A DNA stretch of 64,000 nucleotides, from positions 124,001 to 188,000 of the forward strand of contig JAJAGP010000288.1 of NCBI GenBank assembly GCA_025084515.1, given 5' to 3'. The notes below the pieces were generated by a model. That model was not told the origin of the DNA and ran no database searches. It was given only the letters and a program-made list of their open reading frames with translations. Position numbers and translations under genes: made by a program. Source of the DNA: Ancistrus triradiatus. Its lineage: Eukaryota > Chordata > Actinopteri > Siluriformes > Loricariidae. How positions within the stretch are numbered: position 1 is the stretch's first letter; the number at the start of each line of letters is the position of its first letter. Shown here piece by piece: positions 1 through 10,465 of the stretch.

Positions 1-1416
1 CCGATGTTCCTGCCACATATGGAATCACCGCTGGTTTACGCTTAGACTGCGGTTGTTGTTCTCCTCTCGTTGATCTGCTGGAGCACTGTTTGGGCGTCTT
101 ACCGGCTTTGACAAAGGCCTAGTTCGGATAACCACATTTGCCCAGGGCCTGCTTAATGTGAGACTTCTCTCCATACTTGGCCGCTGTGTCAGTGGGGAAG
201 CTATCTGCTTGGTGGTACAGTGTCTGGTGGTACAAACACATTAAGTTCACCAGGGAGGATGTGAAGAAGGCTAACCTGCCGTTCTTCACATCCTCCCTGG
301 TGAACTTAATGTGTTTGCCCACTGAGTCGATGTGGTTGGTGAAATGTGGCACTTCCTGAGATTTCATTTTAACCCAGGTGTCATCCACATATCTGAACCA
401 ATGGCCACGATAGGTGAAACTGGGGAGCCCATGGTGCACCCATGTTTCTGCCTATAGTACTGATCTCTGTATGTGAAATAGGTGGATTGAAGACACAGCT
501 CCAGAAGCAAACACACCTGGTCCGAGTTAAGGGTGGTCCTATTGCTGAGAGTGGGGTCATCCTGTAGTTACACTTGGACTATCTCTACTGCCTCAGCAAC
601 TGGAACGCACGTGAAGCGAGATGTGACATCAAACGAGACCATTGTTTCACCCGTCTCCATAATGATGTAATGATGTCCCTCACCTTATCCACGAAATCCA
701 TGGTGTTCTGGATGTGATGATCCGTGCTGCCTACCAACGGGTTGAGGATCGATGCCAGAAACTTGGCAATGTTGTAGGTCACTGAGTTGATCATACACAC
801 AATGGGCCGCAATGGCACATCCTGTTTATGTATCTTAGGTAAACCATACAGACTAGGTGTAGCCTCCCCTGGGGATAATATGTCGTACATAGGCCGGTCA
901 ATAGAATTGTCCTGTTCTAAAAGCTTCAGACAATCTATCACCACCTTCTTGTACCCACTACCAGGATCTCATTTCCGGGGCTCATAAGTGTTAGTGTCTC
1001 TAAGGAGAGTTATAAGTTTCTCATGATAGTCTGTCTGGTTTAAGAAAACCGTGCACCTGCCTTTGTCCGCTGGAAGGATGATGATGTCATTATACTTACT
1101 GAGAGTCATGAGTGCATTCCTTTCCTCTCTGCTGATGTTGGATGGCGGTGGCTTTGCATTGCTAGGGCAGGCTGAAACTTTCATTCACAGTTGATCTGCT
1201 TCCATGTCCGCGATGTTTTTGTTGCGGATTGCTGTTTCCGTGGCAGTGATCAGTTCCACTAGTGGTATTTGCCTCTGTGTCACAGCAAAATTCAGCCCCT
1301 TAGCCAAGATGTCTTTCTCCGCCTGGGTGAGTTTCTCTGTACAGACAAGTTCTTCAAACCCACTTGTCCACATCCCAACGGTTGTGGTGTCTGTCACACG
1401 TGGCCATTGTCGTTAA
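1..1416 (-). pseudogene. Penelope-like retroelement reverse transcriptase (broken, runs off left edge)
   Basis: Read on the minus strand, this encodes a Penelope-like element (PLE) reverse transcriptase, the enzyme that copies element RNA into DNA. Seen in order: an N-terminal segment (1397-1185) with AEKDILAKGLNFAVT; the PADKGR and TDYHEK motifs (about 1090-1010); YGLPKIHKQDVPLRPIV (about 850-790); a GSPVSPIVA-like stretch near 430; and the catalytic YVDD at 391-380. The frame is broken near 660, the segment between the SPVSP box and YVDD is deleted, an inverted duplication replaces the coding DNA at 234-316, and a TGG-to-TAG stop lies near 118-120. From 118 to 1 the frame continues as a basic linker. 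The GIY-YIG endonuclease that normally follows in PLEs would lie outside the window. Family assignment is by recognised motifs; the copy is certainly inactive. Confidence 0.85.
234..316. repeat. Perfect 35-bp inverted repeat inside the PLE
   Basis: The arms at 234-268 and 282-316 are exact reverse complements over 35 bp, with a 13-nt spacer (269-281). Both arms carry the same PLE coding stretch (KHIKFTREDVK), once on each strand. The coding sequence expected here in related elements is missing, so the event was an inverted duplication coupled to a deletion. The arms have not diverged, so it is young or maintained by conversion. Confidence 0.95.
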
Positions 1417-1645
1417 TGGCTATGTAAATCGGACATATTAAAACTGATCACCGGTTCCCATTTTATGTAATGTGCTGGTACCAGTTGTTATGCAACGTGG
1501 CTGTATATAGATTGGAAGTTTTCTTCAAATGCGAGACGAAGAAGTCACTTAGATGGAGTGACGAAACGTTTCTCCAATAAAAACTATGTCCAGATGAACT
1601 GATTCACGTTCTGGATGTTCTTACCTGGATCATTGACATGAAGCA
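1417..1645 (-). repeat. PLE upstream non-coding (pseudo-LTR-like) part
   Basis: This sequence lies directly upstream of the PLE reading frame. It includes a block around 1525-1620 (GACGAAACGTTTCTCC, then GTCCAGATGAACTGATTC) that I recognise as the non-coding part accompanying fish PLE copies. The outer boundary near 1645 is approximate. Confidence 0.55.
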
Positions 1646-1698
1646 ATACATTTTACAAATGATCCGAATTCCTGATTATTTTGACTTCAAATTCGAAA

Positions 1699-2525
1699 TC
1701 AAGTAAGTCAAGTCAGATTCTATTATATAGTGCTTTTTACAATGGAGCATTGTCTCAAAGCAAACTTTAGAAGTTTAGATTATCTCCTAATATCTATTGT
1801 CCCAATCCCCAAAAATGGAGCAAGGCTAGGGCGACAGTTGACAAGGAAAATCCCTAAGTGTTATAGGAAGAAAACCTTGGGAGGACCAAGACTCAAAAAG
1901 GGACCCAACCTCCTGGGTGGCGTAGATGATAAATCTAAAACGAAACTAAAAGTTTGGGAGTCATAGTTCAAATAAAATGTGTGGAAATATGCACATCGGC
2001 CATAAGGGCCGGGTATGATAGGAGGCTGGACGCTGATGACGGAAGCAGCTGAGTGGAGCTACAGCGGACCATGATGAACATAATGTGTGGGGCTGGAACT
2101 GGACCGGAACACAGTCGGGAGGAGGGAAAACAGAAAAATGTATGAATTAGTTATTGATTAAGAGCACAGTGTCTATAACAATCATGATTGCCATGTCAAT
2201 CACTGATGCCAGGTGTAGCATTAGCTATAGCAAGCCATAGCTAGAAAGGAGGAGAACTGGTAGGAACACAGCAAGAGGGATTCACATGGGAATCGGGCAA
2301 AACCCCAGGGAGGGCAGGAGAAAGAAGACAGCAACCCAACGTCTCTGTCCCATAATAAGGATCTTTGACTATGAACCCCCCGCTCTGCCTTAAGTATAAG
2401 GCAAGGATGCATGAGTCAAGATCACGAGGACCGAAGCCCAGTTCAGCCAGACCGCCCACCCGACACCCTAAATCTAGTCAAAAGCCTGCATAAATAGGTA
2501 TGTCTTTAGCCTAGTCTTAAAATTT
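1699..2525 (-). mobile_element. L2-like LINE 3' untranslated region, copy A
   Basis: This directly follows the LINE C-terminal coding remnant at 2526-2990 and ends at about 1699 in a short TGACT/TCAAG-type tail. The same sequence recurs inverted at 27329-28054 (almost the whole length) and at 4308-4620, and its terminal part recurs at 10275-10465 and 53428-53565. The recurring terminal block contains the teleost LINE-tail motif TATAGTGCTTTTTACAATGG. Shared boundaries at the tail and variable 5' boundaries fit 5'-truncated LINE insertions. Confidence 0.7.
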
Positions 2526-2990
2526 TTACAGAGTGTCTGAGTCTTGAACGAAAGTGGGAAGTTTATTCCATAGTTGGGGGGCCATGTATGAGAATGCCTT
2601 TCCCCCGGCTGTGACTTTTTTAATTCTAGGAACTAAAAGAAGTCCTGCACCCTGCGAACGAAGCAGACGAGCTGGATTGTAAAACTCTAAGAGTTCACTC
2701 AGATAATGTGGGGCCAGGCCATTTTGAGCTTTATAAGTTATAAGAAGTATTTTGTAATCAATGCGGAATTTAACTGGTAACCAGTGTAGTGATGATAGAA
2801 CAGGAGTGATATGATCAAATTTTCTAGTTCGAGTTAGCACTCGGGTGGCTGCATTCTGAACTAATTGAAGTTTATTTATAGATTTACTAGAGCATCCGGT
2901 AAGTAAGGCGTTACAGTAATCCAACCTTGAGGTTGCAAACGCATGAACCAGTTTCTCTGCATCATTAAAAGTTTAGCGATATTACATAAT
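2526..2990 (-). pseudogene. L2-clade LINE reverse transcriptase C-terminal end
   Basis: The minus-strand frame (2924-2526) carries the C-terminal block of L2/CR1-type LINE polyproteins: DYCNALLTG, LQLVQNAATRVLT, ITPVLSSLHWLPV, FRIDYKILL, then APQLWNKLP. Only the last ~130 residues remain, as is usual for a 5'-truncated LINE. It is open over this stretch, but the reverse transcriptase core is absent, so it cannot be functional. Related coding DNA lies at 33376-33640. Confidence 0.8.
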
Positions 2991-3247
2991 TGAAAGAAAG
3001 CATAAATACACATTCATATAATAAACATAAATACACATTCAGCAGAAACTGTACTCTGAATTATGAATTTTTAATTTTCCCGGGCAAGTGATATGTGATA
3101 ATCAGTACTCTTCCGCACTCTGATGAGGAAGTCTGCAGTGTGTGATGTAGGAAGTCACATGGCAGTGATGAGCGCTGGGAAACGTAGTGAAGAAAAGCCG
3201 GAAAAGTTTCAACAACTTATTCAATAAATTACATGAGATATTCATTA

Positions 3248-3862
3248 CAGTGGTACCTCGGTTCTCGACCACCTCGGAACATGTCGAATTCGATTCTCAA
3301 TGCATTTTGACGTTTGCTCATTACTTGGTGCACTTGCTTAATCGAGTTCAGCCACGCGACTTGTTTCAGCCGAATCTCTATTCACGATTAATGATTTACG
3401 ATTCAGTACACAGTGATTCAGCAGTTCAGATTCACAATAGCAGTTTCTCACTGAAGATATCAAAGGGTTGTATTGACTGTCAACCGAAAAGAAAACAGGA
3501 ACTTAATGCTCCGTAGCACAGGCTGCAATTGTCATTTTCATCTATGCTAGTGCCCAGAGTTCATCAATAGAGTAAGTAAGATTTCACTTTTTACTTTCAA
3601 TCCATTACTCACTAAACTGTGAGATTTTTCAACACTTTAAAAAATAAGCTTTGTGTTAATGATTTTGGCCTACTGTAGGTTGATATAAGTGTTTTAAACA
3701 TTAACTTACTTATCATTATTTATCATTACTCTGCTATGATACAGTATTGAACGCTCTACCAAACACTCATTAAACTCATCGGTTCATGAAACATTTATGC
3801 ATACATTTAACTTATTAAGAATTTGCCGGAACATATCCCCTTCGTAAATCAGACAGCACATG
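3248..3862. mobile_element. Tigger/pogo-like non-autonomous DNA transposon, copy 1 (complete)
   Basis: The left end CAGTGGTACCTCGG at 3248 is preceded by TA (3246-3247). The right end is a reverse-complement-like terminus at 3862, followed by TA (3863-3864). The 615-bp body is homologous to 30034-30965 and to 35158-35815 (inverted). Element ends and TA duplication resemble pogo/Tigger-type MITEs; no transposase is visible. Confidence 0.7.
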
Positions 3863-4017
3863 TACAATACAACTCCATTAATGCATATAATTCCTTATAC
3901 AGTGTGGATTTTCTGGGGGTCTGGAACAGATTCATTCAGTTTACATTATTTCGTTATTTTCAGTTGTTGACAAACTTTCTGGAACTAATTAATGATGAGA
4001 ACCAAGTTACCACGGTA

Positions 4018-4019
<2 letters not shown>

Positions 4020-4064
<45 letters not shown>
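4020..4064. repeat. (TA)n microsatellite
   Basis: About 22 uninterrupted TA units. Confidence 0.98.
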
Positions 4065-4067
<3 letters not shown>

Positions 4068-4107
4068 AAAAGTACAGATTTGTAAATCCCCAACTATCAG
4101 GGATATA

Positions 4108-4870
4108 CAATGGGGCCCAAAAGTCTGAGGGTATTTGTTTAGATACTTTTTTAGATCTTGTGGAGCTCTAAACAACTACTTGAAGAATAAAGAGGGACCA
4201 GAGGGCAGTAACTCTCTCCCTCCTCTGGTTGGCTGGGGACAAAGTTCTGCAAAGGACTTTCCTGCTTAGACGGAAGATCCTAGAGTGACGCTGTTTATCA
4301 TACTACATAATGCCGATGTGCATATTTTACATTTTATTTGAAAAAAATCACTACAAGACTTATTTGTTTAGATAAATTAGTTTCATTCTTACATTTATCC
4401 ACTCCACGAAAGGAGGTTGGGTCCCTTTTTGAGTCTTGGTCCTCCCAAGGCTTCTTCCTCATAACACTTAGGGTGTCTTTCCTTTCTGCTGTTGCCCTAG
4501 GCTTGCTCAATTTGGGATTGACCATAGATATTAAAAGATAATCTAAAATTGTACAGTTGCTTTGAGACAATTCTCCATTGTAGAAAGCGCTATATAAATA
4601 AATCTGACCTGACTTGACTTAAAGAAGATCACGGAGTCTTGATTGTCTTGAATTTTCCTCTACAGTCACCTGACCTAAACCCAGTTGAGTATTTATAGGG
4701 GTGGTTGAAGACAGAGAAAGCATTCAGCAACATCACCAGATGATGGGATAACATGGAGCATCGGTTTTTGTGGACAGCAAGCCAACTTGAGTGTTCACTG
4801 TCAGTACAGCAACAGGGGGAACATACCAAATCTGAAGAAATTCTGACATTCATCAAAGAATTTTGAATAT
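4108..4870 (+). mobile_element. Tc1-like transposon remnant split by a LINE tail
   Basis: A terminal sequence CAATGGGGCCCAAAAGTCTG starts at 4108 after TA. A transposase C-terminal remnant lies at 4648-4866 (SPDLNPVEYL, then a stop where W is expected, then GWLKTEKAFSNITR, ending QGEHTK...IKEF). The two parts are separated by the LINE tail at 4308-4620. The terminus matches the class seen at 62237-62685. No right terminal repeat was found, so the end is approximate. Confidence 0.6.
4308..4620 (+). mobile_element. L2-like LINE 3' tail, copy C
   Basis: Homologous in inverted orientation to 1699-2010 and in the same orientation to 27775-28054. It contains GAGTCTTGGTCCTCCCAAGG and the terminal AAAGCGCTATATAAATAAAT, then a TGACCTGACTTGACTT tail. 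It is 5'-truncated at about 4308 and interrupts the Tc1-like remnant. Confidence 0.75.
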
Positions 4871-4890
4871 GTAGCCTAGTACACGTTCTC

Positions 4891-5716
4891 ATCTGATAGA
4901 TGTACTACACACTGATAGATACACTACAAGTCACAATTTCGTTAACATTTTATTAGAAATTGTTATTTTTGGTTTACACTACATGATTATGCCACATGGG
5001 AGCAGTGGTCTAATGACCTGTTCACAGAATATGGGGGCTTGAGTTTGAGTCCCAGCAATGTCACTGGCCTGGTTAGTGCTCTACATACACAACTGTGATG
5101 TTTGTGAGTGGGAAGGCAGTGTCTGGAAAAGGCAAGGTGGCAGTAATGGCTGTTGGTAGATATTGGGAGCATTGGATGGTCTGTGGCTTCACATGTGTGT
5201 GCAGCATGGTGGATGTATATGTGTCTGTATAATTGCCGGTGTCAAACAAACAGTATTTTTAGAAACAGTTTCGATTCTCAGCAGGAAGCACTCTCTTCCA
5301 GTTCCAAATCCCCATGTTGTGACTGAGGGTATGTGTGGTAATGATTGATGGTGAACTTTCTGATGTGCTTGTGGTCCAGTTGAGGCTCTTGCATGTGGCT
5401 GCTTATTTGAGAGCTGCTGGTTTGGCTGCTTGATTGTCATGATTAAAGTGCTTGGTCTGATCCAGGATAATAAGGCTGTGTTTGGCCTGGGTGTTGTGGG
5501 CTGTTTGGGTTCCATGGGGACAAACCTGCCTGTTCAAACATGTTGGGCTGCTGATGTCAGCTCTGGTGATATTTATGGCTGCTACATGTTCACCTTGCTG
5601 GGAGGTGAAATATGTTCATAACGTCTTCCTATCCTTTAACACTACTACGCTGTTGGCATAATATAATGAAAAGTAAGCATTACGTTTAACCCCTTGGTTT
5701 TGATTCGCCTTGTATA
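4891..5716. other. No gene recognised; weak tRNA-like SINE trace
   Basis: Around 5005-5065 there is a B-box-like GAGTTTGAGTCCC following a gtggtctaatgacc stretch, suggesting an old tRNA-derived SINE. Short open frames at 5163-5348 and 5430-5621 match nothing I recognise and look like chance. Confidence 0.4.
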
Positions 5717-6292
5717 CACTCACAGGACACTTTATTTCTACACTGTCCATTTTATCACCTCCACTTGCCATATAGAAGCACTTCGAAGTTCTACAGTTAC
5801 AGATTGTAGTCCATCTGTTTCTCTAAATATGTTGCCTGTCTTCTTTACTCTGTTCTCTAATGGTCAGGACCACCAAAGATCAGATCAGATTATTTGGAGG
5901 TGGATCATTCTCAGCACCACAGTGACGCTGATGTGGTGGTGGTGTGTTAGTGTGTGTTGTGCTGGTATTGAGGATTTATACCCCTCAGTGTCACTGTTTG
6001 AACTGAAAATAGCCCACCTACCAAAAATATCCAGCCACCAGTATCCAGTAGGCAGTATCTTGTGAGCACTGATGAAGGATTACAGAAAGGCTAACACAAA
6101 CTGTGCAGCTGTTTACGGTCCTGACCATAAGAAAACAGAGAAAAGGGGATTAACAATGTAAGCAAAGAAACAGATGGACTACAGTCTGTAATTGTGGAAC
6201 TACAAAGTGCTTCAATATGGTTAGGGGGGCTGATAAAATGGACAGTGAGTGTAGAAACAAGAAGGTGTACATAATAAAGTGGCTGGTGAGTG
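5717..6292. mobile_element. Palindromic MITE, TA-flanked, full length
   Basis: The left arm (5717-5875) and right arm (6122-6292) are long imperfect inverted repeats containing TTCTACACTGTCCATTTTAT and CAGATGGACTACAGTCTGTA. The outer ends are CACTCACAGGACACTTTATT and its partner AATAAAGTGGCTGGTGAGTG. TA flanks both sides (5715-5716 and 6293-6294). The 576-bp fold-back has no transposase. Other copies of the palindromic core are at 8864-9335, 12188-12942, 53613-55249 and 62727-63195. Confidence 0.8.
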
Positions 6293-6484
6293 TATATTTC
6301 CTATACATTCATCATAGGGTATAAGCTTTGGTTTCAGTTCACAAGAAGTGTTTTTTTGGTCTCTGTGTCAAGTTTATGGACAGTTTAAAAGATGTTTTCT
6401 TTTGTTTATTGTTTGGCCTTGGTCTGTTGTCACAATGTGTCTACACACTCCATTTAAAAGTAGTACACACACAGTGAATAGTTA

Positions 6485-6664
6485 ACAGGTGGCACAATGG
6501 TGCAGCAGAATATGTTGATGCCTAAGTTGTACTGTGTGTGAGGACTTTAGCCTGTTCTTTCCATTTTTGTCGAGTTTCTTCCCACCTTCCAAAGCATGGC
6601 AGTAGGTGGAATGATAAGTCCAAAACTAAGCCTGATGAAAAATTAAGCCAATAGAGATAATGAA
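6485..6664 (+). mobile_element. SINE (family B), degenerate
   Basis: A tRNA-like head AGGTGGCACAATGGTGCAGC is followed by the family's middle block (CTGTTCTTTCC...TTCTTCCCACCTTCCAAAGC) and an AATGAATGAG tail. It sits head-to-tail just before a better preserved copy. Confidence 0.6.
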
Positions 6665-6691
6665 TGAGTAAATAAAAAAAATCATTCAAAA

Positions 6692-7034
6692 AGGTGGCAT
6701 GGCGGCACAGTGGTTAGCGCTGCCGCCTGACAGCTCCAGCGATCCCTGGTTTGATTCCCGCCCCAGACCCTGCCTGTATGGAGTTTGCATGTTCTCTGTG
6801 TCTGTGTGAGTTTCATCCAGGTACTGTGGTTTGCTCCCTCATTCAAAAGACATGAGTTCAACTGGTGTTTCTAAAGTATCCCAGTGAGAGTGAATATAGA
6901 TGAATGTGTGTGTGAGCATGTGCCCTGTGATGGATGGGCACCACATCTATTGTTCGTTCCTGCCATGTGCTGTCAGATATACACTGGCATTCACATTACC
7001 TGAATTGGATAAAGCTGCCTTGACAATGAATGAG
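6692..7034 (+). mobile_element. SINE (family B), near full length
   Basis: Head GGCGGCACAGTGGTTAGCGC, B-box-like GGTTTGATTCCC, the diagnostic GGAGTTTGCATGTTCTCTGTG, then GACATGAGTTCAACTGGTG, and a TGAATTGGATAAAG/AATGAATGAG tail. Copies in both orientations occur at 10.0, 21.3-21.5, 23.5, 25.4, 26.8, 29.4-30.0, 45.7, 48.2 and 61.2 kb. Confidence 0.8.
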
Positions 7035-7234
7035 TTTCAGTGAAGAAGGCACTGAGCATTTATTGTACAGTCTCTATATCAAATTAAAAAGGGAATTCTC
7101 AATTCTCAGAAAAAAGAAAATCTCTCTTTAAATTAAAGTTTCTCTTAAAATATGTGTGACATTATAAGTTACTTTAAGATATGTTCTTTAACGTATGTAA
7201 GTCCACAAGTAAAAGTCTTGGTTGATTACTGGTT

Positions 7235-7640
7235 TTCAGGATGATTTTTGCTGGTGAGCCACATCATCCTACATAGCTCCCTTCTGACCCTTTTCAGCTT
7301 TTACAGTAGGCTGTTCAATAACAGCATGCTGTGCCTAGCATATATAAGCCTTCACTTTTGTGCACTTTTTGTGGTCTTTTCACACCCACCTTGATTCTCC
7401 TGGCTCATGTTTCTTGGTTGGTTGCTCTCACTTTTCTGCTGGTCAAGGTGTACTGTTGTTTCATGTGCCACTTTATGTCTAATGTGTTCCATGTTTCATG
7501 TGGTTTTAAATAATAGCCCCTTGCAACTCTGTTCAGTGTTTTATAGCCTGTACTTCTGCTCTTGTTAGCTTTAGCACATTGTATGTTCATGTTCACAATT
7601 GTGTAGTGTCTGCTTGGCTCTGCATTAAATGAGTAGCGTG
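7235..7640 (+). repeat. Dispersed repeat R1, copy 1
   Basis: Homologous to 16925-17500 and 31371-31640: shared order is CTGACCCTTTTC..., CAGTAGGCTGTTC, a TATATAAGCC/TATATATACC-like box, GTTCATGTTTCATG and TTAGC(A/T)TTAGC. At 31.6 kb the same 3' part grows into a long minisatellite. The class is unknown; a promoter-like TATATAAG at 7340-7347 is conserved as a TATA-like box in the 31.4-kb copy. Confidence 0.55.
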
Positions 7641-7756
7641 ATAATGATAATAGTGAATGATGAAGAAAGAATGCACCATCACATTTCAGATTCATATAGA
7701 TGTCTCAACAACAATAACATCCTTCCTCTAATACTTAAATACAAGAGCTGTGCTGG

Positions 7757-7930
7757 GACTGTGTTGGCTTAGCGGTTAAGGTGCTAGCCATGTGGACCAA
7801 AAGGTTTAGGGTTCAAATCTCACATCTGTAAAGCTGCCAAGGTTGGGTCCTTGGGGAAGGCTCTTAAACCACAATTGTAAGATTGTAACAGTTGTAAGTT
7901 ACTCCGGATAAGTGCATCTGATAAATGACT
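7757..7930 (+). mobile_element. SINE (family A)
   Basis: Head GACTGTGTTGGCTTAGCGG, B-box GGGTTCAAATCTC, GTTGGGTCCTTGG, ATTGTAAGATTGTAAC, then a GGATAAGTGCATCTGATAAA tail. This is the common teleost tRNA-derived SINE with better copies at 12201, 39032, 47051 and 57731. Confidence 0.75.
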
Positions 7931-8207
7931 AATTTCTCCATGGCTGCAAGCTTGGAAAAATTCACCAGTGTATCCCTTCTAAATGGTTCGTACTAGCTGG
8001 TACTAGCTAACAGGATCTAGCTATAACATAAGTTCTGTTATGATTATGTATATCCGTTTGAACCATGTAATGGTATTCTGTAAATAACTGTTGTTTTAAA
8101 AAGTAGTCATAAACCACTGGCTTATTTTCCCCATTGCATAAATATGCTGACTTGCCTACCTAACCCCCTGCCCACTGGTTGCCCCAATTACTGATACACT
8201 GGGCTTT

Positions 8208-8299
8208 TATGACACAGTGGTTAAGGTACTAGAGTATCGAGTGGTTATAGAAGGGTGAGGGTTCAACTTCAAGCTCTGCTAAAAAAAGAAAAAAAAAGG
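8208..8299 (+). mobile_element. SINE (family A), truncated
   Basis: Only the tRNA-like head remains (ACACAGTGGTTAAGGTACTAG and a GGGTTCAACTTC B-box), followed by an A-rich stretch. Confidence 0.5.
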
Positions 8300-8863
8300 C
8301 TTTTTAACCTTCTGCCCCTATTTTGCTCTCCATGCACATGCACACAGAAACTAAACATGGGACCCCAGCATGATAGGTGGAGCTACGAATCAATGGGACT
8401 TTACTAGCAACAAAACAGCACGGCCCAACGAGCAGGAAAGATAAACAAATATGATAGCAACATAGGCTGATGTCAGAGAAACAGAGGTCATATTCCACAG
8501 CAAGCTCTGAAATTCCCACTGTTTCTTTAGTCACTGTTTTCTGTTTGTGCTTGTATACTGGGTTAGGGTTACTTCTGTCTGGAGTCAATGACGCTCATGT
8601 CTACCATATGACATTGTTCTTATCCTACTCACCACTGCAAATCTATTGTGTTTCACATTTCTTTCATGAAGAACTCAACCACCATTATAAATATTATGTA
8701 TCTTGTACTATCCTTAATTTCCATTAATTCATTCCAATATCCGGGGAACACTGGGCTCAAATACAGACAGCATCTCATGGGTCATATTATCCTTTCTGTG
8801 TGTATACTTAGTGTTTGGGTGAACCTTGTCTAATTGTCTGGAGAAGAATGTTCTTACCATATG

Positions 8864-9335
8864 ACCTGAGTGGGTGGTGGATCTTTCTGGGCACTGCAGT
8901 GATACTGACGTGTATGTTGCACTTGTAGGTGTGAATCGGACACAACAGTGCTGTTGGAGTTTTGAAACGCCTCCGCGTGACTGCTAGACTAAGAATGGTC
9001 AAAGAACCAAAAATATCTAGCCAACATCATCCTGTAGGCATCGTCCTTGTGACCACTGATGAAAGACTAGAGAATGACTAACACAAACTGTGCAGCGACA
9101 GATGAGCTACTCTCTGACTTTACATCTACAAGGAGGACCAACGAGGAAATAGTGTCTAACAGGGTCTACAATGAGTGGCCTCACTGTTTAAACCTCGATA
9201 GCACTGTTGTATCTGTTCCATCTATACCAGCGCAACACATCCACCACCACATCAGTGTCACTGCAGTGCTGAGAATGATTCACAACCCAAATAGTACCTG
9301 ATCTGTGGTGGTCCTGATTCATCACTATTAGCATA
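8864..9335. mobile_element. Palindromic MITE, central part
   Basis: It contains the central inverted halves of the palindromic family: ACTGCAGTGATACTGACGTG on the left and its partner CATCAGTGTCACTGCAGTGC on the right, with TTGACCACTGATGAAAGACT-like sequence in between. The outer arms are lost. Confidence 0.65.
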
Positions 9336-10021
9336 TGTACATGTAAAGTGTAAGAGAAAACTTACAAATGTTGGTCTGTATACAACCTCTATAGTATGCT
9401 AAATTTTGCATGTGCCATGGATGTTATAATCATCCCATGTCTTGTAAATATTGTTAAAAAATTGGTTGGGTGTAGGATTTTGTTCTTAAGAACATGGCAA
9501 TGGTACAGTGATTTCACTGAAGTGTGTGGGTGTGTGTGTGTGTGTGTGACCAAATGTCCCCACAACGATAGAAAGCTCTAGGATTTTTTACATTATGGGG
9601 ACACCTTGTTGGTCCCCAAGAGGAAAACAGCTTTTTTTTGTTACAGAAACTGTAACTTCCCTTTTGAAAAACCAAAAAAGTTACAGAGTTGTCAGTGGAA
9701 GGTCCCCACAATGACAGAGAGATAAACTTCTTAGTGTGTGGCACAAGATATTTAAAATTAAGCAGCTATAGTTCCACTGCAGGTTCATCATCACCCAAAA
9801 ATGCAAAGCTAGTCCATGGTCAGGAGTAAATACTGCTTATTAATCAGCAGATTTATGTGGGGTTACCTGATACAGGTGCCTAACAAATATGTTGCTTTCC
9901 ACTTAATCTGCTTTGAAGCACTTCATGAAATAGCACCTTATTACGCCCAGGTGTGGAACAGTAGTATCCACAGCAGAACGTTCGACAAACTGTGAAACAA
10001 AAAAAGGACAAACAGAGAATA
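9336..10021. other. Intergenic; (TG)n and a TCCCCACAA-type repeat
   Basis: A (TG)n microsatellite lies at about 9524-9548. Next to it at 9558-9745 is a repeat with TCCCCACAACGATAGAAAG and a second GGTCCCCACAATGACAGAGA; the first motif recurs near 21238. No gene seen. Confidence 0.5.
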
Positions 10022-10140
10022 CATTCATTCACTTTTTTATCCGCTTAATCCTTAAATGGGAGAGCCGGCGCCTGACCGGCAGCACAGGGTGCAAGGCAGG
10101 AACAACCCTAGACAGGGCGCAAATGCACCGTACATACAAA
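10022..10140 (-). mobile_element. SINE (family B) 3' end
   Basis: Reverse orientation tail: CATTCATTCACTTTTTTATC, CCGCTTAATCC, GCAAGGCAGGAACAACCC and AGACAGGGCGC. Confidence 0.7.
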
Positions 10141-10274
10141 TAAGTATACAAATAAAATCTAATATAAAATGCAGAAATACAGAAAATGTAAAAAACAATT
10201 TTTACAGATGTACAAATATGTGCAGATTACAACAGTATGTGAGCAACCTGTACATATCAGTATTTCTGTTTAAA

Positions 10275-10465
10275 TTCTGTTTCAAACAGTCAGATTTTCA
10301 GATTTTTTTCTATAGCGCTTTTTACAATGTAGCATTGTCTCAAAGCAGCTTTACAATTTTAGATTATCTGTCCCAGACTAATATCTAGGGCCAATCCCAA
10401 ATCGAGCAAGCCTAGGGTGGACAGCGGCAAGGAAAAACTCTCTAAACATTATAAGAAAGAATCAG
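10275..10465 (-). mobile_element. L2-like LINE 3' tail, copy D
   Basis: Homologous to 1705-1880 in the same orientation: TATAGCGCTTTTTACAATG, CATTGTCTCAAAGCAGCTTT, then the segment with AGCAAGCCTAGGG. It is 5'-truncated near 10465. Confidence 0.7.

Noticed and set aside
1500..1645. Hammerhead ribozyme in the PLE flank
   Set aside because: Some PLEs encode hammerhead motifs, but here I see GACGAAAC without a CTGANGA core in the right position, so no claim is made.
5694..6065. 123-codon plus-strand frame
   Set aside because: Lies within the palindromic MITE and has no protein family match.
7757..7930. Functional tRNA gene
   Set aside because: A and B boxes are present, but there is no complete cloverleaf or anticodon arm, and a SINE body follows; the same applies to all other SINE heads here.
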